Source of the DNA: VRUG01 sp965372745
GTDB lineage: Bacteria > Planctomycetota > Phycisphaerae > Sedimentisphaerales > Anaerobacaceae
Direction of reading: 5' to 3'
Length of the DNA stretch: 23,279 nt
Assembly (NCBI GenBank): GCA_965372745.1
Contig: CBDVDM010000028.1
Coordinates: forward strand, 1-23,279
Position numbers and translations under genes: made by a program. The notes beneath the pieces are model-generated. The model was not told where the DNA came from, searched no databases, and worked only from the letters and a program-made list of their open reading frames with translations. Shown here piece after piece: positions 16,089 to 23,248 of the stretch (within the stretch, counting starts at the first letter, position 1; every line of letters begins with the position of its first letter).

Positions 16089-16889
16089 ATGAATATTATC
16101 GAAGTTAATAATTTAAGTTTTGCCTATTCTGAAGCTGAGGTTTTAAGAAACTTAAGCTTTGAGGTCGAGCAAGGCTCGTTCCTGGCAATAGCAGGTCCCA
16201 ACGGAGCTGGTAAAAGCACATTACTTAATTTGTTATGCCAAATGCTCAAACCCCAATCCGGCACAATAGTAATTAACGAAAGACCTATAGAATCATACAA
16301 CACCAAAACTTTAGCTGAAAAAGTGGCAGTCGTAAGACAGGAATTTACTCCCATTTTCGGCTTTACCGTCGCCCAAATGGTTATGATGGCAAGAACTATT
16401 TATTATAGCCAATTAGGGTTTGAAAGTGAAACTGACAGGAAAATTGTCACCGAAGTCCTAAATGCAACCGACACCGCCCAATTTGCATCAAGACCGGTAA
16501 CAAATCTAAGCAGCGGTGAAAGACAGCGCGTCTTTATCGCAAGAGCTCTCGCACAAAATACATCTATTTTACTGTTAGATGAACCGACAAGTTTTCTGGA
16601 TTTGAAACATCAGGTCGATATATACGACCTTTTAAAAAGCGCACAAATCGAAAAAGGCAAAACCATTATCGCAGTAACACATGACATTAATCTTGCAACT
16701 CAGTACGCTGACATCGCTTTGCTTATTGGACGTGACGGCAGTTATCATATCGGTAAGGTTAAAGAAGTTTTTTCACTAAAGCAAATCGAAGAGGTCTTTG
16801 GCGTCAAAGCCTTTTCAGGAACAGTTGGAAAGGAGAACTTTTTTCTCCCGTTAGGCAAATTTGCCAAAGATAATCAAAATATCAGATAA
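16089..16889 (+). CDS. ABC transporter ATP-binding protein, BtuD/FecE type
   Basis: The 266-residue ATPase powers the importer. Walker A GPNGAGKST (36-44), Q-loop VVRQE (Q84), signature LSSGERQR (140-147), Walker B ILLLDE (160-165), D-loop SFLD and switch His198 in THD are all intact. The start ATG lies directly after the permease TAA with no spacer. It is the last gene of the mutL operon; no clear terminator follows, only a weak TTGGC/GCCAA stem at 16946-16964 without a T-run. Whether the cargo is cobalamin, haem or a siderophore is not decided by the sequence. Confidence 0.93.
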   Translation: MNIIEVNNLSFAYSEAEVLRNLSFEVEQGSFLAIAGPNGAGKSTLLNLLCQMLKPQSGTIVINERPIESYNTKTLAEKVAVVRQEFTPIFGFTVAQMVMMARTIYYSQLGFESETDRKIVTEVLNATDTAQFASRPVTNLSSGERQRVFIARALAQNTSILLLDEPTSFLDLKHQVDIYDLLKSAQIEKGKTIIAVTHDINLATQYADIALLIGRDGSYHIGKVKEVFSLKQIEEVFGVKAFSGTVGKENFFLPLGKFAKDNQNIR

Positions 16890-17066
16890 GTCCTTAACAA
16901 AATCCAGTAATATTCACGATGTATTTTGCTTGTATAAGCTCTTATTTGGCATAGACTTAGCCAAGCTAAAGACAATTAGGCTTGAAGAACTGAGCGCCGG
17001 CTACTATACTCCTGAAGTTTGTTATTAAAATTTTGCACAAAAGTAATTATATAACATAATTTACTA

Positions 17067-17075
17067 TGATATAAT
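17067..17075 (+). promoter_or_regulatory. Extended -10 promoter for the DksA-family gene
   Basis: TGATATAAT gives TG-N-TATAAT with a perfect -10 hexamer at 17070-17075. The -35 region is A/T-rich without a good match. A start near 17082 would give a leader of about 50 nt to the GTG at 17134. Confidence 0.5.
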
Positions 17076-17133
17076 GATGTGTTCTTCGGACTGATAAAGA
17101 ACCGGTTTGGCAATAGGAAAGGTAAGTGGACAA

Positions 17134-17595
17134 GTGGCAAAGAAGAGTAAAAAAGTAGTAGGGAAAAAAACAAGTACAACTCGGAAAAAGGAAAAAAGCT
17201 TAACTACTGCTGAGGTTAAACACTTCGAACAGCTGCTTCTGGAAAAACGCAGGGAGATCATTGACAGTATGACTGAAATAGAGGATGAGGTTCTTAAAAA
17301 ATCAAGGCTCGATGCAAGTGGCGACCTGTCAAGCATGCCCATTCATATGGCGGATATCGGAACTGACAACTATGAGCAGGAATTCGCTCTGGGTTTGATG
17401 GATAGTGAAAGAAAACTGTTGCAGGAAATCAACGATGCACTCATGCGTATCCAGGATAAAATTTACGGTATCTGCGAAGGTACTCAAAAACTGATACAAA
17501 AAGCACGTCTTGAAGCCAAACCATGGGCAAGATACTGTGTTGAATATGCCAGAATGATGGAAGATGGACTTGTAACCGAAGAGGAAGAAGAATAA
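17134..17595 (+). CDS. TraR/DksA-family transcription factor with degenerate zinc finger
   Basis: DksA-family proteins enter the RNA polymerase secondary channel and tune initiation, often with ppGpp. The 153-residue protein has a Lys-rich start, a long coiled coil (about residues 25-105), an acidic tip HMADIGTDNYEQE, and a C-terminal zinc-finger fold. In the finger, C4 has become C-x2-T (CEGT, C114) and C-x2-Y (CVEY, C135), so each pair keeps only its first Cys and classical zinc binding is unlikely. I chose GTG 17134 (MAKKSKK start, AGGAAAGG at 17115-17122); a TTG at 17107 would add nine residues and cannot be excluded. yacG follows after 22 nt. Confidence 0.85.
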   Translation: MAKKSKKVVGKKTSTTRKKEKSLTTAEVKHFEQLLLEKRREIIDSMTEIEDEVLKKSRLDASGDLSSMPIHMADIGTDNYEQEFALGLMDSERKLLQEINDALMRIQDKIYGICEGTQKLIQKARLEAKPWARYCVEYARMMEDGLVTEEEEE

Positions 17596-17617
17596 ATAGT
17601 CAGATTGGTATTTTAAC

Positions 17618-17809
17618 ATGGAACACAGATGCCCAATCTGCAATAAGGTTGTTAATACATCACATCAGCAAAAAACCGAAAAAGGTAAATTTTTTCCGTT
17701 TTGCTCTCCACGCTGCAAACTTTTGGATTTAGGTTCCTGGCTAGACTCAGAATACAAAATAACTTCCCCTCTTAAATCCCCTGATGAAACCGTAAACGAC
17801 GACAGATAA
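17618..17809 (+). CDS. yacG: YacG-type zinc protein, DNA gyrase inhibitor family
   Basis: The 63-residue protein has the YacG pattern: CPICNK near the N-terminus and PFCSPRCKLLDLGSWLDSEYKI, giving the four-Cys zinc site (C-x2-C and C-x3-C) and the conserved DLG-x-W motif. E. coli YacG binds GyrB and blocks DNA binding by gyrase; function here is inferred from family. Length is normal. The ATG has only a weak ribosome binding site, so translation may depend on coupling to the DksA-family gene 22 nt upstream. Confidence 0.9.
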   Translation: MEHRCPICNKVVNTSHQQKTEKGKFFPFCSPRCKLLDLGSWLDSEYKITSPLKSPDETVNDDR

Positions 17810-17835
17810 AAGATATAAAAATATCACAAAATCTA

Positions 17836-17863
17836 TTGAAACCAACTGAAAATAAGTTATATA
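17836..17863 (+). promoter_or_regulatory. Candidate promoter for the 414-residue membrane protein gene
   Basis: TTGAAA (17836-17841) and TATATA (17858-17863) are 16 bp apart. Transcription would start near 17870, placing the structured region 17887-17941 in the leader. Confidence 0.4.
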
Positions 17864-17886
17864 TACCCTTTAAGGTAATAAAATGC

Positions 17887-17941
17887 GCGTCTAACGCTTG
17901 TAACTAATTTTTGTAAAACAAATTACCGCGGATTAAGACGC
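17887..17941 (+). promoter_or_regulatory. Possible structured mRNA leader
   Basis: GCGTCT (17887-17892) pairs with AGACGC (17936-17941). Nested inside is a second stem, TAATTT-TT-GT (17905-17914) with ACAAATTA (17918-17925), perfect apart from a two-T bulge. Both precede the ATG at 18018 by about 80 nt. No known riboswitch class is recognised. Confidence 0.35.
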
Positions 17942-18017
17942 AATTTTCAAGTGGAATTGATAGTATTTGCTCTTTTTGAAATCTTCAAAATCATAACCTT
18001 TTTGAAAGGACGCAAAA

Positions 18018-19262
18018 ATGGGTAGCGAAAAAGAAGCCTCGCAAATTATGGGCAACCTGCTTTTCACAAAAATATTTCAAACTTTCCGTATATCTATCCA
18101 GCACAACAGCTTGATTATAGCTTTTCTCGGCTTAACTATTATTGCCTTAGCAGGAAAAGTCATGGACATCAGTAATACTGTTGTTGTTGCAAATAACGGT
18201 AATACCGAATTACAAATCTATCTGGCAAGTCCCGAACAATTATCACAATTTATCCAGACAAATAAAGAGGCCGGCGAACGCCAGGGAGTATTTTCAACAC
18301 TATGGCAATTTGCAACAGGGAAATTCCATGATACATTAAACTCGATGTTCGCATTTAATTTTACCGCTGTCGCTGCACATCTTGCCGAATATTCCAAAGC
18401 AGTGACATGGGCAATCAGACATCATACAGTTTATTATATAATTTTTATCGTGATAAAACTTGCTGTAATTTCGATTGCCGGAGGTGCTATTTGCAGGAGT
18501 GCAGCATTACAATTTGCGCGTGGCGAAAAGCCCGGCTTAACCGAATCCGTTCGCTTTAGCTCAAAGAAATTCAAAAACTTCTTCGCAGCGCCTTTAGTAC
18601 CAGTCGCAATAATCATCGTCCTTGGATTACTCATCTTCCTCCTGGGTCTGATAGGAAATATCCCTGCAATAGGTGAGTTGATAGTCGCAATATTTTTGCC
18701 GGTCATTTTAATAATAGGAACTTTTATAACTATTATCGCAATAGGTGCTGTTGCAGGGTTTAATTTGATGTTTCCGGCAGTGGCATATGATGGCTCAGAC
18801 TCTTTTGATGCGATAAGCCGTTCTTACAGCTATGTGTATGCCAGGCCATGGCGAATGGGTTTCTATACCGCAATAGCTGCTGCTTACGGGGCTATCTGCT
18901 ATCTTTTTGTCCGCTTCTTCGTATTTTTATTGACGTGGTTTAGTCACAGCTTTTTACGACTTGGTATCTGGGTCAACGGTGATGGAGATATTAATAAACT
19001 CGACGCAATCTGGCCTGAACCAAGTTTCACGGATTTGGGACTATCAAATAGCGCATGCAACTGGTCACAATCAGTCTCTGCCTTTTTGATATATTTAATC
19101 CTGTTGGCTATTGTTGGCCTGCTGGTTTCTTTTGTAATAAGCTTTTACTTCTCTGCCAATACTATAATCTATGCAGCTTTGCGAAATAAAGTTGATAATA
19201 CCGCTTTGGAGGACATTTATATAAACACGGACGACGTTAAAGCCGAATCGGATACAACTTGA
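18018..19262 (+). CDS. Six-helix integral membrane protein, function unknown
   Basis: I cannot assign a function to this 414-residue protein. Hydrophobic helices lie at about residues 31-48, 138-158, 192-213, 219-249, 280-306 and 355-386. A loop of about 90 residues follows helix 1 and another polar loop with a WVNGDGDINKLDAIWPEP stretch (about 318-335) precedes helix 6. The segment DSFDAISRSYSYVYARPWR after helix 4 and SANTIIYAALRNKVDN at the end recall DUF4013/DUF975-like membrane proteins; this is a weak resemblance. The C-terminus is acidic (EDIYINTDDVKAESD). GAAAGGA (18004-18010) sits 7 nt before the ATG. It appears to be a single-gene unit, with a perfect 9-bp inverted repeat after the stop. 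Confidence 0.8.
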   Translation: MGSEKEASQIMGNLLFTKIFQTFRISIQHNSLIIAFLGLTIIALAGKVMDISNTVVVANNGNTELQIYLASPEQLSQFIQTNKEAGERQGVFSTLWQFATGKFHDTLNSMFAFNFTAVAAHLAEYSKAVTWAIRHHTVYYIIFIVIKLAVISIAGGAICRSAALQFARGEKPGLTESVRFSSKKFKNFFAAPLVPVAIIIVLGLLIFLLGLIGNIPAIGELIVAIFLPVILIIGTFITIIAIGAVAGFNLMFPAVAYDGSDSFDAISRSYSYVYARPWRMGFYTAIAAAYGAICYLFVRFFVFLLTWFSHSFLRLGIWVNGDGDINKLDAIWPEPSFTDLGLSNSACNWSQSVSAFLIYLILLAIVGLLVSFVISFYFSANTIIYAALRNKVDNTALEDIYINTDDVKAESDTT

Positions 19263-19283
19263 ACAAAGCGCAATCAGGCACAA

Positions 19284-19319
19284 CTACGATAACGATATTA
19301 AACGTAACTTTTATCGTAG
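19284..19319 (+). repeat. Perfect 9-bp inverted repeat, possible terminator
   Basis: CTACGATAA (19284-19292) and TTATCGTAG (19311-19319) are exact inverted repeats around an 18-nt A/T-rich loop, 21 nt after the membrane protein stop. The downstream sequence is only moderately T-rich. It could equally be a protein binding site about 75 bp upstream of the next promoter. Confidence 0.4.
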
Positions 19320-19394
19320 ATGGTTTATCTTTTCTAAGCATTTATCTGTTAAATTATATACGGTATTTCAGACTCTCCGATTAGTATATAAGCC

Positions 19395-19423
19395 TTGACA
19401 TAACCTTAAGCCCTTGATAGAAT
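19395..19423 (+). promoter_or_regulatory. Strong sigma70-type promoter for the dehydratase gene
   Basis: A perfect TTGACA (19395-19400) is exactly 17 bp from TAGAAT (19418-19423), five of six to consensus. Transcription should start near 19430, about 29 nt before the GTG. Confidence 0.75.
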
Positions 19424-19458
19424 TATGGTTGTATATAATTATATTGGAATGACTTATA

Positions 19459-21423
19459 GTGACCAAACAAATGCCTGACTCAGATACAAATATACAACCC
19501 CAAAACGATAATAAAGACTCGGCTGAACTGGCTGTGTCACCAACACTGCTGCTTAGGTTTCGCAAACCTTTGATTATACTCACACACATCGTTGTTTTTG
19601 CCGTTTCTTTGATGCTTTCTTTCCTGCTGGCAAAAAATATGCGATTCGCAGACGGTTGGCTTATCGAACAATATCCACGCCTGTTGATAGGTTTTATAGT
19701 AGTTAAACTGATAGTATTCGGCTTTTTCAGGCAATACCGAGGATGGTGGCGATATGTAAGCATATCAGATCTTACCGGTATCACAAGTGCTTCGGTCTTA
19801 AGCACGCTAATAATCGTAGCTTCATGGTTTGCGATTTTGAATGTCGGTCCTGTCCGCCGATATCTTCAAGACATCGCTGCTATCGCTCAAAGCATCTTCT
19901 TAGTTGATATGGCTACTACAGTCTTATTGCTCGGCGGACTACGTATGTTGGTACGACTCTATTATGAAGAATTCCGTACTGTAGAAGGCGGAAGATTGAA
20001 AAGATTCCTGATAGTCGGTGCAGGCAATGCAGGAGAAGCGCTACTTAGAGAAATTCACCGTATGGCTGTTACACAATATGAAGTCATCGGATTTATCGAC
20101 GATGACGCAATCAAACAAGGAGCCAGCATCCATGGAATACCTGTACTCGGCACTGTATCGCAACTGCCAAAAATCTGTGAAAACAAAAATATCGAAGAAA
20201 TAGCTATCGCTATTCCTTCTGCAAGCCATCAGCAGTTAAGAGGGATTATACAGATATGCAAAGGTGCAAAAATCCGATTCCGAACAGTACCGTCAATTAC
20301 CGATATAGCCTCTGGAAAATTTCGGGTCTCACAAATCCGAGACGTTGACATTAATGACCTTCTCGGCAGGGAAACTGTTAAACTTGATTTACCTTTAATA
20401 GAAACCTTTGCTAAAGATAAAATAATTCTTGTTACAGGCGCCGGTGGCTCAATCGGCGCCGAAATGAGCAGACAGGTCTGTAATTTTAACCCTAAGATGC
20501 TGTTGCTTGTTGAACAGGCTGAAAACCCGCTCTTTCACATCGAACGCGAACTAAACAAAGACTTTCCATTCGTTAATAAAAAGGCAATTATCTGTAATAT
20601 TACTGACAAAACCAGGGTTGATGAGTTGTTCAACAAATACAAACCAAAAGTAGTTATTCATGCAGCTGCCCATAAGCATGTTCCCCTGATGGAAATTAAC
20701 CCCGGTGAAGCAATCAAAAATAATATTGTGGGAACCAAAACTGTCGCTGATGCCTCCGACAAGTACAATGTGTCTAATTTCGTTATGATAAGCACTGACA
20801 AAGCTGTCAACCCTACTTCAATTATGGGGTCATCAAAACGCATAGCAGAAATGTATATTCAGGGCCTGAACGAAATAAGCAAAACAGACTTTATTACTGT
20901 ACGCTTTGGTAATGTCCTCGGTTCTAACGGTTCCGTTGTCCCTATATTTAAAAAACAAATCGCAGATGGCGGGCCGGTAACCGTAACTCATCCTGAAATG
21001 AAAAGATACTTCATGACTATACCGGAAGCGAGTCAACTTGTTCTTCAGGCTGCCTCAATGGGCAAAGGCGGGGAAATCTTTGTGCTCGACATGGGTGAAC
21101 CGGTAAAAATTGTAGACCTCGCTGCTGAACTTATTACTCTAAGCGGCTTTAGGCCGGGAGAAGATATTGAGATTACTTTCAGCGGCCTAAGGCCTGGTGA
21201 GAAACTATTCGAGGAGCTTTCAATTAAAGGCGAAAACATGCAGCCGACCAGACACCACAAAATTGGTATCTGGAAAAATATCCCAATGGACAGAGATAAA
21301 CTTCTTGCCGGTATAGGAAAACTCGTAGAAACATCCCAAACACAGGACCATGATAAAATAGTTGAGAATGTAAAAGAACTCGTACCGGAATACATCGGTG
21401 ACAATAACAAATTATCTCAGTAA
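19459..21423 (+). CDS. Membrane-bound nucleotide-sugar 4,6-dehydratase (FlaA1/WbpM/PglF/CapD family)
   Basis: The enzyme should convert a UDP-N-acetylhexosamine to its 4-keto-6-deoxy form at the inner membrane, an early step to modified sugars for capsule, O-antigen or glycoproteins. The 654 residues comprise four N-terminal helices (about 38-170), a CoA-binding-like Rossmann domain with VGAGNAG (about 184-190), and a C-terminal SDR domain with TGAGGSIG (about 326-333), S445/D447/K448 in STDK, and M456 with K460 in MGSSK. Met in place of the usual SDR Tyr is normal for this large dehydratase family. RPGEKLFEEL is also present. GTG 19459 has a weak GGA site; ATG 19471 is an alternative. No other sugar genes are adjacent, so the product is not known. 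Confidence 0.92.
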   Translation: MTKQMPDSDTNIQPQNDNKDSAELAVSPTLLLRFRKPLIILTHIVVFAVSLMLSFLLAKNMRFADGWLIEQYPRLLIGFIVVKLIVFGFFRQYRGWWRYVSISDLTGITSASVLSTLIIVASWFAILNVGPVRRYLQDIAAIAQSIFLVDMATTVLLLGGLRMLVRLYYEEFRTVEGGRLKRFLIVGAGNAGEALLREIHRMAVTQYEVIGFIDDDAIKQGASIHGIPVLGTVSQLPKICENKNIEEIAIAIPSASHQQLRGIIQICKGAKIRFRTVPSITDIASGKFRVSQIRDVDINDLLGRETVKLDLPLIETFAKDKIILVTGAGGSIGAEMSRQVCNFNPKMLLLVEQAENPLFHIERELNKDFPFVNKKAIICNITDKTRVDELFNKYKPKVVIHAAAHKHVPLMEINPGEAIKNNIVGTKTVADASDKYNVSNFVMISTDKAVNPTSIMGSSKRIAEMYIQGLNEISKTDFITVRFGNVLGSNGSVVPIFKKQIADGGPVTVTHPEMKRYFMTIPEASQLVLQAASMGKGGEIFVLDMGEPVKIVDLAAELITLSGFRPGEDIEITFSGLRPGEKLFEELSIKGENMQPTRHHKIGIWKNIPMDRDKLLAGIGKLVETSQTQDHDKIVENVKELVPEYIGDNNKLSQ

Positions 21424-21431
21424 AGTTATTA

Positions 21432-21508
21432 TAGAGCACTTTAATTTTTCGTGCTCACTTTATGCCTGTTGCGGCCTAAAGCAGAGCAGAAAATATTAAA
21501 GTGCTCTA
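21432..21508. repeat. 77-bp element with perfect 14-bp terminal inverted repeats
   Basis: TAGAGCACTTTAAT (21432-21445) and ATTAAAGTGCTCTA (21495-21508) are exact inverted repeats separated by 49 nt. Inside, GTGCTC (21451-21456) can also pair with GAGCAC (21434-21439), so two hairpins compete. It begins 9 bp after the dehydratase stop. It may act as a terminator region or be a miniature inverted-repeat element; no clear target duplication is seen. Confidence 0.6.
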
Positions 21509-21565
21509 ATACTTTCAGTAAGTCCGAACCGATATTATAGTTTTCAGGCCACAAATTAAAAACAT

Positions 21566-21620
21566 GGATTCCTGCTTTCCGTTCCGGGCTCTTCGCTTCG
21601 CTACGTGTCGCAGGAATGAC
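21566..21620. repeat. Intergenic palindromic repeat, CGCAGGAATGAC type (copy D)
   Basis: ATTCCTGC (21568-21575) and GCAGGAAT (21610-21617) are exact inverted arms around a 34-nt GC-richer centre. The right end shares 14 nt exactly with copy C near mutL. Confidence 0.65.
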
Positions 21621-21673
21621 ATTAACAACCAATCGGCTCTAATTAACTGGAATTGATATTACAGGTTTGCATT

Positions 21674-21702
21674 AAAAAAGCCGGATGTAATATCCGGCTT
21701 TT
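21674..21702 (-). terminator. Intrinsic terminator for the recombinase gene
   Basis: AAAAGCCGGAT (21676-21686) and ATCCGGCTTTT (21692-21702) form a perfect 11-bp stem with a 5-nt loop. On the minus strand a T6 run follows, 20 nt after the recombinase stop. The T4 on the plus side suggests weak activity in the other direction too. Confidence 0.85.
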
Positions 21703-21722
21703 GAATTGTCAGTTGCCCGCAG

Positions 21723-22739
21723 TTAATGCTCATTCTCGCCGGCTTGCGTCTCTCTGGGATGTGAATTTTCGTAAACATCTTTAAGCCTTTTCGTTGTCAA
21801 ATGCGTGTAAACCTGGGTTGTCGACAAAGACTGGTGCCCAAGCAATTCCTGAACACTCCTTAAATCAGCTCCATTGTTGAGCATGTGTGTCGCAAAACTA
21901 TGACGCAATGTATGCGGGCTGATAGATGACGGCAGTCCCGCCATCTTAAGATACTTGTCCATCTTACGGCGGACACTTCTGGTGCTAAGCCTCCGGCCAT
22001 GCTTATTTACAAACAAAACTTTGGCGTCAAAATTGCTGTTGTTCTGTGCTCTTTTGTTTCTAAACTCAAGATAATGCTGAATAACCCGCAAAGCTGAAGT
22101 GCCTATCGGTGCAATCCTCTCCTTTTTGCCCTTGCCTCGAACATGGATAACCTCTCCTAAAAAATCGATATCATCCATATTTAATCCCACAAGTTCGCTG
22201 ACCCGTATACCGGTGCTGTAAAGTGTTTCCAGAATCGCCCTGTCCCTGGCACCAAGCCAGTTATCCATCGGCGGAGTTTCAAGTAATCTTTTTACCTGCT
22301 CATATTCAAGAAATTGAGGAAGCTTCTTTTCCTGCTTCGGGGTTCTAACCACTGTAACAGGATTGGAACCAATGCGGTTTCTCTTAACCAGAAACTTATA
22401 AAAACTTCTAAGTGTTGCAAGTTTGCGAGCTACAGTTGACTTGGAATATTGCTGCTCATTTAAATGGGCCAAGTAAGACCTGACAGAATTAACATCTACT
22501 GAAAGAAGCAACTGATCGACCTTAACAGTTGTTTGTGTCGCAGTAGCCGTCCCCAATCCACCTTCCGGATGTTCGGACGAAAGCACTTCACCTTCCGGAT
22601 GACTATCCAATGAAGTGTCAATCAAAAAGTTCCCAAACTGCTTCAAATCAGCACCATAACATTTGGCTGTATGTTCGGAGAACCGCTTTTCAAGATTGAG
22701 ATAGTTCAAAAAATCATGAACAATTGTACTATTTTCCAT
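21723..22739 (-). CDS. Tyrosine recombinase, XerC/XerD type
   Basis: This 338-residue protein should cut and rejoin DNA, most likely resolving chromosome dimers at dif. The catalytic set is complete: R179 (TGIRVSE), K203 (GKGKKER), H276 and R279 (SPHTLRH), H302 (LLGHQ) and nucleophile Y311 (QVYTHL). The N-terminal core-binding domain spans about residues 1-120 but carries an insertion of about 30 residues (about 43-74) with a 10-residue repeat containing HPEG twice. XerC/D are usually about 300 residues; the extra length is this insertion plus a polar tail. AGGTGG lies just before the ATG. XerC cannot be told from XerD here. It is probably co-transcribed with the 79-residue gene 96 nt upstream, and ends at a strong terminator. 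Confidence 0.92.
   Translation of the reverse strand: MENSTIVHDFLNYLNLEKRFSEHTAKCYGADLKQFGNFLIDTSLDSHPEGEVLSSEHPEGGLGTATATQTTVKVDQLLLSVDVNSVRSYLAHLNEQQYSKSTVARKLATLRSFYKFLVKRNRIGSNPVTVVRTPKQEKKLPQFLEYEQVKRLLETPPMDNWLGARDRAILETLYSTGIRVSELVGLNMDDIDFLGEVIHVRGKGKKERIAPIGTSALRVIQHYLEFRNKRAQNNSNFDAKVLFVNKHGRRLSTRSVRRKMDKYLKMAGLPSSISPHTLRHSFATHMLNNGADLRSVQELLGHQSLSTTQVYTHLTTKRLKDVYENSHPRETQAGENEH
22558..22601 (-). repeat. Direct repeat inside the recombinase gene
   Basis: ACCTTCCGGATG occurs at 22560-22571 and 22590-22601, exactly 30 bp apart, so the copies stay in frame and give the HPEG repeat at residues 47-50 and 57-60. Confidence 0.7.
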
Positions 22740-22835
22740 ATTTCCACCTACTTAACTTTCCAATTCATTAGTTTCGTTATTCTTCTCCGGACTAATACAA
22801 AAGATTTAATAATTTTCCTGTCACTTCACTCTTAT

Positions 22836-23075
22836 TTAATCCGCATGAATTTGCGTACCTGTATTTTCGCCCAAGAGTTCATCTGCCTGGCTGATAAGCG
22901 ATTGAGTCAGTTTAAAACTCAATACCGCTGCATCAAACCAGTCGAAGTCAGTCCCCTTATCTCTGGCCTGTTCAATAAGAGCATCCAGCAGTTCATCTTC
23001 ATATCCGCTTTCATAACGAAAAATGAACTTTTCGGTACCCTTATTCAAAATCAGTTGTCGCTTTGTCTTTTCCAT
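22836..23075 (-). CDS. Small conserved protein with FDWFDAA motif, function unknown
   Basis: The 79-residue soluble protein has a basic start (KTKRQLIL), a KFIFRYESGYEDELLDALIEQA segment and a core DFDWFDAAVLSFKL. I associate this pattern with small proteins found in planctomycetes; that is recollection, not a search result. No catalytic motif or membrane segment is seen; helices predominate. The ATG has only a weak ribosome binding site (GGG). It lies 96 nt upstream of the recombinase gene in the same direction, suggesting co-transcription. Confidence 0.7.
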   Translation of the reverse strand: MEKTKRQLILNKGTEKFIFRYESGYEDELLDALIEQARDKGTDFDWFDAAVLSFKLTQSLISQADELLGENTGTQIHAD

Positions 23076-23198
23076 TACCCAAGATTGGTCTTACTCAAAA
23101 ATAAAACTCTCAAAACATCACTTCAGCTAATAAAGCGAACACCTATGTTCTTTATCGGTCTAATAACAATTTACTGAAGCTAAAATCGGAAATTTTTT

Positions 23199-23248
23199 CT
23201 GTAAAATCTGTAAAATCTGTAAAATCTGTAAAATCTGTAAAATCTGTA
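23199..23248. repeat. 9-bp tandem repeat, about 5.5 copies
   Basis: CTGTAAAAT is repeated five times without change (23199-23243) and followed by CTGTA. The unit is a multiple of three, and two minus-strand frames stay open through it, but neither shows gene character within the window. It lies upstream of the 79-residue gene. Confidence 0.9.

Noticed and set aside
20789..20835. Loss of the SDR catalytic tyrosine in the dehydratase as a sign of inactivity
   Set aside because: Methionine at this position is normal for the large membrane-bound FlaA1/WbpM/PglF-type dehydratases.
23137..23150. GAACA/TGTTC inverted repeat resembling a LexA box upstream of the 79-residue gene
   Set aside because: GAAC and GTTC are 6 nt apart rather than the 4 nt of the Bacillus-type box, and nothing else suggests SOS control.
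22671..23177. A 168-codon plus-strand frame
   Set aside because: It is antisense to the recombinase start and to the whole 79-residue gene, both of which have better family and start evidence.
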